Positions 44,744 through 55,990 of a stretch of DNA of 64,000 nt are shown here, piece after piece. Source of the DNA: Fragum whitleyi (Eukaryota; Mollusca; Bivalvia; Cardiida; Cardiidae); the NCBI GenBank assembly GCA_948146395.1, contig OX411559.1, positions 624,001-688,000 of the forward strand, given 5' to 3'. Every line of letters begins with the position of its first letter. Position 1 is the first letter of the stretch. The notes beneath the pieces are model-generated. The model worked only from the letters and a program-made list of their open reading frames with translations. It did not search any database and had not been told where the DNA came from. Position numbers and translations under genes: made by a program.

Positions 44744-45564
44744 GCTAACATTGTTTATGTCGTACAATATAGAATACCTCGCTTTGGAAATAAGTCCGTA
44801 TTGCATAGTAGCCTCATTTTAGTTATCCAATATACTTCTAGGTATTTCACCCTCACGTGATGCTAAGCAGGCGATGTAATTGGTCTAAATTACTTAGGTG
44901 TGAAATAAGGAAAGATATATATTAACGAAAATTCGATTTGCCGATGAAGCGGGTCACTTATTCGATTTTAGGTTTTATATTCCACACGTAACTCATTAGA
45001 ATAGAATTAGAATCTCACTAATTGTCAACACAAAAAATCTTATCATCGGCAATAATAACACTGTTCCTTCTGTTACCATTTACAGCCGACAAAATAACAG
45101 ATGATCCATCTACATGTAGCTACGAAGACTTTAACAAGAAATAAAAGTACATACCAGAAGGTAGAAAAAATGTGAATAATAAATGTTTAATCAATGATTT
45201 AAAGGACTTAAGATCACCTTTGAGTTTTATCTCAAATTTGTATTTTAATATTCACGAAAAACGTTTCATGGGAATATTTCTCGTGGGTCCATGGTAATTA
45301 AGATAGCAATTAGTTTTGTATGAATTATGCACTATATTTGACTATCAAGGCCAAACGGAACAATGAAAATAGGTCTTTATTGTGTATGTTTAATGATTAT
45401 TTGTCTGTGACTCTTAGACGGCGCTTTGAGAATTTTAGACTCTTAGATTTTCGAAGAATATTTATCTGGCATAAAATCCGTGTAATAACATAATACACTG
45501 ACGATATAGTACGCTGATTTATTTTAAAAAGTTGAGTTTCAACTCTCAGAATTCTGCCGACAAA
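44744..45564. other. Intergenic DNA, no gene recognised
   Basis: AT-rich spacer between MITE copies 19 and 20. No ORF above 60 codons and no matching repeat. Confidence 0.5.
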
Positions 45565-45674
45565 TACAGTTAGTTACACCGTAAAATAGACATTCACTCA
45601 ATCAAATCCATTTTTTATCGCTAGGTCAGCGCTTCATTCATTTCCAATCAAATCACTCGAAACGCTCCAAAATG
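45565..45674 (-). mobile_element. MITE copy 20, left part, split by a non-LTR element
   Basis: TACAGTTAGTTACACCGTAA, ATTCACTCAATCAAATCCAT and CACTCGAAACGCTCCAAAAT. It stops at AAAATGA where GAAGAAGAAG of the retroelement begins. The rest of the copy is at 47,919-48,219. Confidence 0.85.
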
Positions 45675-47918
45675 AAGAAGAAGAAGAAATTTTATTGACT
45701 TAAACTACAAAAGTTTTTCGTCATACAAAATAGATAATACATTTAACATAATGATAAATTTGTCACGTGTGCACACTCTCGCTACATACTAGCTCTTACA
45801 ATTTTGCACTCTTACGAACAGAATAGCAATATGAATCATTTGCTTGTAGTCAGAACCAAGCAGCTACAGTCTATTTAAACTGTAGATACGATACTCTGGC
45901 CGCCAGACAATGATATTTATTTCCATAAAATAAATTCAAAGGTTAGTTGAATTAAAGTTAGTTCGAGGAAGTAAGTTAGTATTGGAGAATTCCTTTTTTC
46001 TGGTAATATGCACCGAATACCTATCTCACTGTAAGAGTTTCTATGTATACATTTTAATGGTATTAAAACATATCAAAGTACAATATACTTATTTGCCTAA
46101 CTTTGGTAAGTATTTTTACTTAGTTAAATTGGTCTTGATTTTTTAAAGAAATTCTTCGTGCAAAAGCCTCACGCAACTAATAGGATAAATTCAGTATTAT
46201 ATTCTTATTCCCACTTTGAAGTAGATCAGTGAATTTTACCATATTAGGCCTAGAATAGTAGTCCTTTTTTAAGAATCTTTTTCGCAAATCTGTGTACTTA
46301 TTACATGATAATACAAAATGGAATTCGTCCTCTATTGCTTGCGAATTGCAAAAAGTACAAATCCGAAGAGATCTGTCAACTCTGTTGTTTCCATATCGTC
46401 CTGTTTCTATACGAAGAGAATGAGATGAAAGTCTAATTTTTTGTTATAAAAGATCTCAAATTAGGATTATGAATAATACTTAAATATGGCGAATATTCAA
46501 ATGTCTGTTTAATATATTTGTAAAATGTTAAAATTCTATTAGAACTTAAGTCTGAGTACAATGATTGAATGAAATTATCTACTAGCCTCTGCTTAAATTC
46601 TTGCACAAAGGTCTTTTGGTTCACAGACCAAGGGTTCGACCAAACGTATTGAAAACCATTTTCAGCTAGAATTTCTTTAAGAGCTGTAAGCCAATTTTTG
46701 TGTTTCCCAAGATCATTTAGAAGTGAAACATATATAGTTCTCAATATGATATTGTCAGTAGAGAGTAACTTAAACCAGTACTTTAAGGCTAGAACGAATC
46801 TATTTATGTACAAAGGATACCGACCTAATTCAAGATAGACACCAGCATTGCTCGTCGTGCTTTTAACTCGTAGTAAACATTTCAAAAATTTTAGATGGAT
46901 TCTTTCGATCGGTTTTGATTTATTTAGACCCCATATTTGGCTACCATAACTTAGTATTGAGCTAACAAAAGTGTCGAAAAGCTGTAAACATTCCTTCGGG
47001 GGTAAAGAGAATTTACGAAGGTGGTTGTTCAGCACGTTCATTGCTTTAAGAGCTTTGCCACTTACGTATTGTTGATTTGATGCAAAAGATCCAAAGCAGC
47101 CAAATACTACACCTAGGTAATTAAAATCGTCAACAATTTCGATGGATTGGCCATTATAGGTCCAAGACTCGTTTAGCTCTAATTTACCTCGTTTGCGGAA
47201 AACCATTGTTTTCGTTTTCTCTATATTAACCGAAAGGCTGCATGTATTACAATAACTGTTTAAATTATCGAGTGAATTTTGTAAATCTCCCGGGGACGAT
47301 CCTAAAATGACCATGTCGTCGGCAAATAGAAGTAGAATTAATGTTATGTCATTCAATGTAAGGCCACTCTCTATTTTGTTTTGAAGAATTAGTTCCAGAT
47401 CTTCGAGGAAAAGGGAAAAAAATGATCGGCGACAGATTATCGCCTTGCTTCAGACCAACCAAAATGGCGAAAAAATCGCTTTGGCTTCCGTTAAATTTGA
47501 CCGATGCTTTAACCGATGAATACATCGAACGAATAATTCTTAATAACTTTCCCTTAATTCCTAACTTGGAGAGTTTGAGCCATAGCGCATTGCGATAGAC
47601 TGAATCGAATGCTTTTTTAAGATCGATAAACGCGCAGTACAGTCTTTCTTTTGAATTCAAGATCCTATCGATTATACTTTTTAATATGAAAATCGCGTCG
47701 ACAGTAGATTTTCCCTGTCTAAAACCGAATTGGGAGTCAGAAATAATGTTATTGGTTTCGCACCAATTTGAAATTCGACTTGTAATTATGCTACTAAATA
47801 ATTTACCCATGCAACTGAGGAGGGTTATGCCTCTATAATTATCTGTTAGATTTATATCACCTTTTTTATGAAGTGGCACGATAATACCTTCGGTCCATTG
47901 CTTTGGGACCAGGAAGAG
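45675..47918 (-). mobile_element. 5'-truncated non-LTR retrotransposon (CR1/Jockey-like)
   Basis: About 2.24 kb on the minus strand, inserted in MITE copy 20. Its 3' end, at 45,675, is a short TTC microsatellite preceded by ATAAAATT. Upstream come about 450 bp of 3' UTR, a C-terminal cysteine-histidine motif, and the reverse transcriptase listed separately. The N-terminal part of ORF2, any endonuclease and ORF1 are missing, so the copy was truncated on insertion. About 11 bp of the MITE consensus are absent at the insertion point and I see no clear target duplication. Confidence 0.85.
46122..47918 (-). pseudogene. Reverse transcriptase ORF2 remnant, frameshifted
   Basis: This is the only clear protein family in the window: a retrotransposon reverse transcriptase that would copy element RNA at a nicked target. 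Upstream frame (47,349-47,918) holds DNYRGITLLS, SQFGFRQGKSTVDAIF, the first catalytic block FIDLKKAFDSV (aspartate) and GLKQGDNLSP. A one-base change in the A7 run near 47,414-47,421 shifts to the next frame (46,433-47,356), which holds the catalytic FADDMVILG, then KTKTMVF, FNYLGVVF and the thumb segment YGSQIWG. A second shift in the T6 run at 46,437-46,442 leads to a C-terminal CTFC...EFHFVLSC motif (C-x2-C-x9-H-x4-C, about 46,295-46,355). An in-frame stop lies at 46,177-46,179. The order fits the CR1/Jockey group; clade is not certain. It cannot make an intact enzyme. Confidence 0.93.
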
Positions 47919-48219
47919 GTAAAATCAACAGCTTTAACCAAAACAAAAAGAAAAAGAAAAAGAAAAAAATCGCAATTTTATTGATATAATTGAAATTGTA
48001 AACATCTGATTTGTTCTTCAGAAATAGTAAGCTTTTCATAGAGTTTGTGCATTTTTTGTCAAAGAGAGGTAATAGATATCGTCATCCTGAACAAATTAGT
48101 GGTTTTGGATTATCTCCCTTTAATTAAACTCAAAACTCTATCTTCGCACATATTTCAATTCTTTCCGAAATCACTCCAAAACCAACCACCTTGTCAATTT
48201 TACGGTTTTGTCAACTGTA
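47919..48219 (-). mobile_element. MITE copy 20, right part
   Basis: Resumes at GTAAAATCAACAGCTTTAAC (family: ATAAGATCAACAACTACATTC), then AAAAATCGCAATTTTATTGA, an A-type module, a shortened hairpin AGAGAGGTAATAGATATCGT / TTGGATTATCTCCCTTT and the right end TCAATTTTACGGTTTTGTCAACTGTA. Confidence 0.85.
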
Positions 48220-48431
48220 CATCGCCGTATCGATATTTTCATAGCTTGATAATGCATCTTTACTTGAAAAGACTAACACCCTAATGTCTGAATCCGTTTC
48301 GTGTGAGTTTGACATAAGTGTAAAAATCATTTTCGTTTTATACCTCTATGAAATTAAGAACAATATTTTATCTCTGTAATATTTACTGACGAAAATAATA
48401 TGAAATAAATAATAAATTGTTCCCTGTGTGA

Positions 48432-48818
48432 TACATTTAACAACATTGTGATAATGACATAGTGAATGATTTTGGAATGATTAAGGAATGAAATTGAATG
48501 AGTGTGTAGAGCGAGTTTTGAGTGAATTAAGTGTGTGTGTGGGGGGGGGGGGTATCCAACATCGCAAATTTTGTTCAAGATGAACAAAATTTGCGAAGTT
48601 GATTAATTACCTTTAATGAGAAATGATTAAAAGTTCTATTAAAAGCTTCCTATGTCTTCAAGAACATATGAGACGCTAAGAATTTGAATTATATAAGTGA
48701 AATCGCGATTTTTCTTTTTCAAAATTTGTTTTTAATGACGTTGTTGATTCTATATTTATCAATGGATTTGAGCGTTTTTAAATAGTTGGAATGAGTAAAT
48801 AGGTTAACGATGTCTGTA
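48432..48818 (+). mobile_element. MITE copy 21, subfamily A, with poly-G and 3' deletion
   Basis: TACATTTAACAACATTGTGA. The left hairpin foot is replaced by GTGTGTGTGT and G12 (48,541-48,552) before TATCCAACATCGC, while the inner arms remain. The right half is deleted between GAATGAGTAAATAGG and AACGATGTCTGTA, so GAATGGAGCGC is gone. Confidence 0.8.
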
Positions 48819-49056
48819 AACAAATAGTTCCCCTCCACAGGTATCCATCACGAACAACAACAAAAGTCTGGAAAATAAATCCATTTGATATCAAACACAG
48901 GTATCAATAATTAAGGTTCTTTCATAAAATTCTTGGAATTCATGAAAAACAAATGTCCTAATCAATCAAGTACAATTTATTTGTTATAGACTCTAAGTTA
49001 AACATGAATTTGTCCTAAGGCTGCCACAAGAAGTATCATCAAAAGCAATAACTTTA

Positions 49057-49338
49057 TTTTGTTTGTTTGGATGGATTTTACGCCGCTTTAAACAATCTTT
49101 CAGCTATATCAAAAAAGCCGGGCACCTAACGATGGATTCCTGGTATTCATCTCATCATTACATTACTACCATCACATTCTTTCCTAGCCTCCAGCTGCTA
49201 TCCCGAATAGGTCAACAACTTTCGACCCATTGGTGGGAGACAAATAATCGGACAGAATGAGCGCCGCCGTGGGGGGTCGAACCCGGGACATCTAGATTGA
49301 CAGTCCGACGTGCTACCAACTGCGCTATGATAGAGGCC
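49057..49338 (-). mobile_element. tRNA-derived SINE, full length
   Basis: On the minus strand: tRNA-like head (49,261-49,338; GCGCAGTTGGTAGCACGTCG as A-box region, CCCGGGTTCGACCCCCC as B-box region), a body with CACCAATGGGTCGAAAGTTG, GAGGCTAGGAAAGAATGTGA and CATCGTTAGGTGCCCGGC, ending TAAAATCCATCC and (AAAC)n. Such elements are transcribed by RNA polymerase III and copied by a partner LINE. Confidence 0.85.
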
Positions 49339-49394
49339 AGCAATAACTTAAAGAAGAGTTATCAAATATTTCGTTCCAATATTACTGATATAAT

Positions 49395-49874
49395 TTTATC
49401 AAAAAATAAAATTGACATCAACATGAATTATGGACTGATTTTGGAATAAAATTGAATGAGTGGAGCGAGTTTTGCGTGAAATTAAAGGAGGATAATCCAA
49501 TATCGCTAATTTTTGTTCAAGATGAACAAAATTAGCGATATTAATTACCTCCCTTTAGTAAAATAAACGCTCTTTCCTGTTGATGTGTCTTCGTGGACCA
49601 ATCAGACACTAAATATCCCCACGAGGCAATAAAATCATAGAATGATTTGATCGATTTGAATTGAATGCTGGTGGTCATGAACGATTTCGCAAACGTTTTC
49701 AATGATTTCGGAGCGTTCTTGATCGATTGAAATGAGTGTTTGGAATGAATGAATGAATGAATGAATGAATAAATAAATGAATGAATGAGTGAATGTTTAA
49801 ATCGAGCACTAAGTGATGGGTTTAGAATGATTTTGATCGGCGTGATTGTCAATTTCACGATGTTACTAATTGTA
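49395..49874 (+). mobile_element. MITE copy 22, subfamily B, with AATG expansion
   Basis: The left end is eroded (AAAAATAAAATTGACATCAA). Hairpin AAAGGAGGATAATCCAATAT ... ATATTAATTACCTCCCTTT intact. The B module is very clear (GTGTCTTCGTGGACCAATCA, GACACTAAATATCCCCACGA, GGCAATAAAATCATAGAATG). AATG-type units extend over 49,742-49,795. Right end TCACGATGTTACTAATTGTA. Confidence 0.88.
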
Positions 49875-50649
49875 GAATACCTTATGTATACGAACTACTC
49901 CCTTGAAGTGGACAAATTTAAAAAAAAATGCAACACAAAAAAATCAACCTCCTTTTGTAGTATTTGAATCCCAGGAATTTGAAATTCTCCAAAAAAAAAC
50001 AAAAAAACCCTGATATATAAATTTGATCAATTAATCCCATACTATCCCTGTCTATATAGATATGGGTACTATGGGCTATCTTCTCGAATTCTCGGCCAAC
50101 GTCGAACCCCCTTAATAGAAACCCTAGATCTGTCGCTGAATTAATATCATGTGCGCATCTGATATTTTACCATACTTTGAACTACAATGATATGCATAGA
50201 GCCATAAAATCATCAATCATCAACCCTATTTCTAACCTTCTTATTACAGTTTTAACAATTTACTAATACGAAAATTTGAAAACAAAACCGACGATGTAAA
50301 GAAGTTACTCTAAAAGAATACATAAATCTTTTCTCGCGAATTAAAACAAATATTCCCGACATAAAATACATATGTAACAATTTACGCTGATGGCATTTCC
50401 CCTAAAATCCCACAGAAACTAAGATATTCTTATTTACTACAAGCTATGAATATTTAAATTAGAATTCTAAAAGATATATATTTCAAGTTTCCAGAGATAA
50501 TGTAGTGGAACTTAAATTTGCGCATTTATTGTTCCTTTGTTAAGTCCAAACATTTTCGGAATATTTGTAGTTTCAACTTTGAATGACAGGCAATATTTGC
50601 ATTTTACTGTAAGATACAATATGAAATTGAAACTCGCCACATTCTAAAC
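49875..50649. other. Intergenic DNA, no gene recognised
   Basis: AT-rich with short A runs; no repeat match or coding signal seen. Confidence 0.5.
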
Positions 50650-50654
50650 CAATC

Positions 50655-50900
50655 TGACTGCCTTGATGGCCTAGTGGTAAATGCACACGAACCGTGACCT
50701 TGAAGTCCGTGGTTCAAGCCCCACCGTCGCTGGATGTGTTAATGGGCAACACCTAATAACCAACCAAATATACCCAGCTGTAGAAAAATCGGTAGCGGGT
50801 TTAAACCACTGCTTCTCTCACAGGGACGTGAAAACATCAGGGTTGAGTATTCGAGGGCAATTTTTAAAGCTTAAGCTTTTTTCAAAGTCGAACTCAAATG
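50655..50900 (+). mobile_element. Second tRNA-derived SINE-like family
   Basis: The head GCCTTGATGGCCTAGTGGTA reads as an A box and CCGTGGTTCAAGCCCCACCG as a B box, spaced about 35 bp apart as in tRNA genes. It is followed by a body with AACCAACCAAATATACCCAG and ACAGGGACGTGAAAACATCA. It lacks a clean acceptor stem, so a SINE head is likelier than a working tRNA gene. It abuts MITE copy 23. Confidence 0.6.
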
Positions 50901-50901
50901 G

Positions 50902-51001
50902 ATTCATTCATTCATTCATTCATTCATTCATTTATTCATTCATTCATTCATTCATTCATTCATTCATTCATTCATTCATTCATTCATTCATTCATTCATT
51001 C
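50902..51001 (+). repeat. (ATTC)n microsatellite, ~25 units
   Basis: One hundred bases of ATTC with a single ATTT interruption, the longest of the MITE-seeded arrays. It creates artificial HSFIHSFIH frames in several phases. Confidence 0.95.
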
Positions 51002-51114
51002 AAAACACTTATTACAATTTGATTCAAAACATGCTCCACTCACTCATTCAACATATTTCGAAATCGTTCCAAAACAATTATCATTGTAAATTTCACGATG
51101 GTATTAAATCTATA
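50902..51114 (-). mobile_element. MITE copy 23, reduced to (ATTC)n and right end
   Basis: The ATTC run is followed by CAAAACACTTATTACAATTT, GATTCAAAACATGCTCCACT, CATTCAACATATTTCGAAAT and TCACGATGGTATTAAATCTATA. Left end, module and hairpin are gone; the join goes from the ATTC-proximal part straight to the post-hairpin part. Confidence 0.75.
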
Positions 51115-51473
51115 CATAGAGGGTAATTAATAATTTGGTCATGAGATACCGAATTTATTACATTTACCAAATTCAATTACAACTCATCATTTGACAGATA
51201 TAGTAGAGGCCTTACTGTTATATGAAACATCCTTTACCCATTTTTTTTCTATTAAAGATTACTCAGAAAAAAAATACAGAATAAATAAAATACGAATTTA
51301 TACTGTTCTTGTAATAACTTTTTGAGATTAGTCGATTCATTTCTTGAAAATGATCGATTCGCGTTATTTCGGAAAAAAAAAATAATGATAAGAAGAAAAA
51401 ATAACGCCCAATATAAATTAAGGACAAATACTCAGTATAAAATAGAAAACCTCTGTAAACGCTTCAATCTTTA

Positions 51474-51774
51474 TACAATTCACACCATCGTGAAATTGAC
51501 AATGTCATAATAAAATATGCATATACGCTCTAAAAGCTTAATATTTTTTCAAGAACCAATAAGACGTGTATAATTTCAAGTATGTCATTGAAATCGCGAT
51601 TTCTTCTAGCTACAATAATTTTCAATGCAGTTGTTGATCTTAAAATTTAAGTAATTTTGGAGCGTTTTTGATTGATTTGAATGAGTGTTTGGAATGGATG
51701 AATAAGCGCTGAGTGATCGATTTAGAAAAGTTTTGATTGGAATGAGATTCAATTTCATGATGTCACTAACTGTA
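51474..51774 (+). mobile_element. MITE copy 24, subfamily A, hairpin deleted
   Basis: Left end ACAATTCACACCATCGTGAA, then ATTGACAATGTCATAATAAA jumps to ATATGCATATACGCTC; hairpin and left half missing. The right half runs to TCATGATGTCACTAACTGTA. Confidence 0.8.
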
Positions 51775-52800
51775 ACACAGAAACTGTTGTTATAACACCC
51801 GTTTGGTATTAGATATAAAATGAGGTTTTTTTTAAATTCAACGTCGTATCTAATATTGTAATTTTGAAATGACAAAAACAAAACAAAATAAAAAAAGGTG
51901 ACTCTGTTCAGAATGAATATGGTCGCAAAACGTTTCAGAAATCTTACCCAGCTTTGTATGTCTCTCTCGGTGAACACATTTTATCTAGATTGTCAACGCA
52001 TATTTATGTTTAATAGCATTAGACAACGTAATCCTGTCATTTATAGACCCGCAATTTAGAGTGAGTGATCAAAGGTCAATTTTGTCTATACAGGTATAGA
52101 CAAAATTGACCTTTGATCACTCACTTAAACTTATGGATCTAAACCTGCCGAGGAAACGCCAGTTTCCTTTGGGAATGCACAACTGTGTAATAGCATTTTA
52201 TGCACAAACTAACTTTTCTCCCATTTTGTTTATACTATTTCCTTTAAATTCGTTCTACACATTGTTTTTCGTGTAATAATATCTAAAGTGAACAAATCTA
52301 CTTACCGTTTATGTATAACCGTCCGTTATTGTCCAAAAAGTTTATGCTTATCAAAAAAGTCAAACTTTGTCGTGTTGACAGTATGTGCACAAATGAAACG
52401 AGTTGTGTGTCCACACGTCATTAAGTCCCAACTGTATTTGCGACTAAGATCCCATACAATAATTATACCATTTCCAATGTAAGATTCTATCTAAGCTGTT
52501 GATTACAAGAGAGAAACCAACTGGTTCATATCGTCGATATTTTCTTGTTTTCTGCTGTAGCTATTTGTAACGGTTCACGGATCAGGCAGACTTGTTATTC
52601 GCCGAGGGTCTTGTCAAATTAACTTGTTACTGAAATGCTGAAGTGCAGAATATCATTTATAATGTTCTTCTCCCGTTTAATTAGTGGTTAAATAACTAGC
52701 AATATTAATTATAATAGCATTGTGGTTTAACCACAATCACAGCGACATATCGAAACGTACAGGTTCCAATGTTGTTCATGCTGGATTTGACATTCATTGC
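51775..52800. other. Intergenic DNA with one perfect palindrome
   Basis: No gene recognised. The palindrome at 52,061-52,124 is listed separately. A CGTTTCAGAAATCTTACCCA string at 51,931 weakly recalls the CCCCGCTTTGC repeats. Confidence 0.45.
52061..52124. repeat. Perfect 64-bp palindrome
   Basis: GTGAGTGATCAAAGGTCAAT continuing TTTGTCTATAC is followed by a 2-base centre AG and its exact complement ending TTGATCACTCAC. Arms of 31 bp match without error. No homologous copy seen in the window. Confidence 0.92.
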
Positions 52801-52804
52801 CGCA

Positions 52805-52990
52805 AAAAAAAACATTCAAAAACATTCGCTCATCCTATAATCATTCATTCTAAACACTCAATCACTTAAAAGACTCTCAAATTTATTTAGAAAAAAAAAT
52901 TAAAAAAATAAAGCGCTTCGAAGTCGTTCATTATGACAATTATTTCAATCAAATCTATCAAAAATGTGTATGATTTTATCGGCTGATATT
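52805..52990 (-). mobile_element. MITE fragment (copy 25), subfamily B
   Basis: ATCATTCATTCTAAACACTC, AATCACTTAAAAGACTCTCA, AGCGCTTCGAAGTCGTTCAT, CAATTATTTCAATCAAATCT and TTTTATCGGCTGATATT follow the B interior in order. Both ends are lost. Confidence 0.6.
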
Positions 52991-53158
52991 ATTTTTTATC
53001 TTATAACTATACAAATATCCATATTATAACTTCCCGTATGATATTTTTTATGATATCACATGGTTATTTTTAGAACAATGATATAATGCGGTTATTTTTA
53101 GAAACTCGCGTTTCAGTCAGAAACATCGACAAAAACAAGACAAATACAGGTTATAAGA

Positions 53159-53314
53159 TAAATATAATACGTACTTAGTGTATTGTATAAAAAAAAATCT
53201 AACTCGGTTGTGAGAATTGATAATTGCCTCGGCAGAGCCTCGACAATTATCAATTCTCCCAACCTCGTTAGATATTTTTTCTCATACAAAACACTAAGTA
53301 TGTATTATATATTT
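53159..53314. repeat. Hairpin element with ~65-bp arms
   Basis: AATATAATACGTACTTAGTG ... AATCTAACTCGGTTGTGAGA ATTGATAATTG pairs with CAATTATCAATTCTCCCAAC ... AACACTAAGTATGTATTATA. Loop CCTCGGCAGAGCCTCGA. Arms differ at scattered positions. Related to the hairpins at 5.6 and 8.0 kb. Confidence 0.8.
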
Positions 53315-53649
53315 AGCTTCTGATTTGTTCGTGAAGACAAAAAAATCAGGAAGATACGTAGCTTTTATTCAATGAGGGATATCGGTTGATTATCTCCCTT
53401 GAAATACTCCCAAAGGAGGAAGGGTCCAAATGAGTGGTTACCTTGGGTTTTATCCTTATTTTCTTTGCACTGAAAGTCTTAAAGATAAGCTCTCAATCAA
53501 ATATTGCGTAATTCGTTAGAAACATTTGATGTAAAATATATATTTATTTTCTACTTTGCTATTTAAAACTTTTTCATAAATACGATTTGCATTAATAAGT
53601 CTTTTGTTTTTACAAAAGTAAAATTCGCAGCATCCCCATGGAAACCATG

Positions 53650-53850
53650 GAATTTATAAAAGGACCGCTAAGGATTTTGGATTACCTCTGATCTAATCCA
53701 TATTACAATCAAGGGAGAAAACACACAAAAGTCTCTCATTGGGTTAAAAGAAATATCGGTAATTTCGCCCAAATGGAAAAATAATCAATTATCTTTACCT
53801 CCCTTGAATCTGATTCAAAACTCCCACACACATTCGATTCAAGGACGTCC
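53650..53850 (-). mobile_element. Degenerate MITE-like fragment
   Basis: GGATTTTGGATTACCTCTGA and AAAAGAAATATCGGTAATTT ... AATCAATTATCTTTACCTCC CTTGA, then AAAACTCCCACACACATTCG recall hairpin and flank, but identity is low and the limits are uncertain. 54,790-54,855 (TTCATTCCAAAAAATCATTC, AAATTGTCAATCTCATGAT) is another scrap of a right end. Confidence 0.4.
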
Positions 53851-53959
53851 GCACATCCGGTTTTTCTTTTTCCGCCATTAAAAAAACATTTGCATTTCTG
53901 TATTCCTTATTAAACTAAAAATCGAAATTCAACCTATGTTTTTGGATAGAGCTGAATGT

Positions 53960-55400
53960 AAGGTTGTCAAAACATGAAAAAAATTGTATAAATTCAAAAA
54001 TTTATTTTTCACCCCAATTTTTCGGGGCATTTTTCCCGATTTTAGAGTATTCAGAGAAAACGACAAGCCAGTATTCAATGTTACTCCTTGCCTATTTTTC
54101 GGATGGAAAGCAAATAAAAAGTATGAATATGGTAAAAAGAACCCCTACCTCATATCCCTGAACCAAAATACCAACAAATTTGTTATTTCCAATATTAAAG
54201 AATGTATTTTGAAATTTAATTATTTTTTGTGAATTACCTCCCTTTATTTTAACAAATTAGTCAAAATATCTCAAAAAGTAAGACTGTGACCCAAACTTTT
54301 TTTCGTGTCAAAATATTCCTCATTGTGTCACAAAGTTATATTGAGAGTATAAGAAAAAGTTAAATAGTAGAACTATATATTTTTTTACTGTGTAGCATGT
54401 ATTAGAAGCCCTTAATTTTGAAGAAAAATACTTCTATTAAGGACCGAATAAAGATGTCATAATTTTCTTTTGCTTCATTAAAATTTCATATTTCTTTCAT
54501 AAATTAGTGAAATGGAATGTCGTTTTTAAATAAAACACAAATCACTTGCTTTCAGAATTTTAATTTGTCCAAAAGTGACAACTTCAAATCAAGGGTGTAA
54601 TTTTCGAAGAAATTCAAAGGCAAGAACTTAAGTGCACTAAATGTATTTGGCAACTTTTTTCAAACGGCTTTGACAAAAAAATAAGCACAGTGATCGCATT
54701 TTTTCTTTTCAAAAATTGAAATTAAACATTTAGATCTCTCTAATAAATCAGGTTTAAAGAAAAGTTTAATAGTAGGGAAAAAGCCGAGCGAACTTCCTTA
54801 ATTCCTATTTCATTCCAAAAAATCATTCAAATTGTCAATCTCATGATAATTAGGTTAATGTATATGTTTTCTCAGTTTACTTTTACAGACAAGTTTTAGG
54901 AATTTAAGAACTTGTAGCAAGTAGGCATTAAAAAAATCTTATAAAGAATATAACATTTCTATATTGACAAAATTGGGGAACAAAACGTCGAAAAGGATGG
55001 GCGTCCCCGTCAGGAATCGACCCAGAGGTCAAACTGTGACAGTCAGTGAGAATAAATGATAAAAGAAAGAGTAAGAAAAAACGTACAGCTTCTGTAAACT
55101 ACTTAAAAACAGAGATCCGAAACACATGCGTCTATCTATAAGTAACCTTTCGACCACACATTTATTTTATTACCCTAGACGCTTGGAACCTTTTATGTTG
55201 ACGGGTTTAATTGATATTTTATTATGCAACAAGTTTTTAACATTTTGTTTATTTCATGGTGTTATGCCACATTTTATCTATTGGATGCGTACATGAAAAA
55301 GTAAAAAGTAAATATGCTTTTAAAATTTACATTGTTCAAACGATACTGCAATGAGTAGAAACATAAGTCGATCGCTCCGGTGCTAATCCGAAAAAAAACA
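53960..55400. other. Intergenic DNA, no gene recognised
   Basis: Two overlapping plus-strand frames (53,964-54,161 and 53,984-54,232) are short and phenylalanine/lysine-rich with no motif. The rest is AT-rich. Confidence 0.45.
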
Positions 55401-55414
55401 AAAAAAAAAAAAAC

Positions 55415-55960
55415 ATACGGTTTCTATCCGGGGGATATGACGATTATTCTTCGCTTGAAAAATGATGTCACCCGAGCAGCGGCGAGTATTGACATCATTT
55501 TTACTGCGGGGCACAAATCGTCATATATCCCGGAAAGATACCGTATTAAGAATTTGTTATACTGTAAAGTATTAGACGCAATCCATACGTCAGGCATAAG
55601 AGGGAAATTGACACCATTTTTACTACCGGGAACAAATTGTCATATATTCCGTCAAGAAACCGTATTACATTCATTATACTTCAAAGTTTAAGACCAAATA
55701 TATCGCTTTTGCCTATTTAAGGCCTTGACATACGTCGAATTCAATCAAAAATACCAATTTCCCACTAAACACCTCAAATAAAAAGTAAATATGGAGTGAC
55801 GGCATAAAGCAAAGCGAGAGAATCATGGCCGCCATTACAGGCTTTAATTTTTGTCTATGTTCCCAGCGAGTCGCCTTAAGGAAACATTAGAAGTTATACC
55901 GGTGCGTCCGTAGATATCAATATTTCTCAGGCCAGCAAAAGCCAATATAAATGCTAGATT
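55415..55960 (+). repeat. Hairpin-headed dispersed repeat, copy 1
   Basis: Starts with a hairpin, ATACGGTTTCTATCCGGGGG to AGATACCGTAT (55,415-55,547), then a second half-copy (TTGACACCATTTTTACTACC ... AAGAAACCGTATTACATTC), then TCGCTTTTGCCTATTTAAGG, AAGCGAGAGAATCATGGCCG and CCGTAGATATCAATATTTCT. All of these recur in the same order at 62,111-62,760. Confidence 0.75.
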
Positions 55961-55990
55961 TTTCTTTATTATATTTAAAAAGTGTTACAG

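Noticed and set aside
50681..51089. Open frames rich in HSFIHSFIH
   Set aside because: They are translations of the (ATTC)n microsatellite and read open in more than one phase; not a gene. The same applies to 49,541-49,858.
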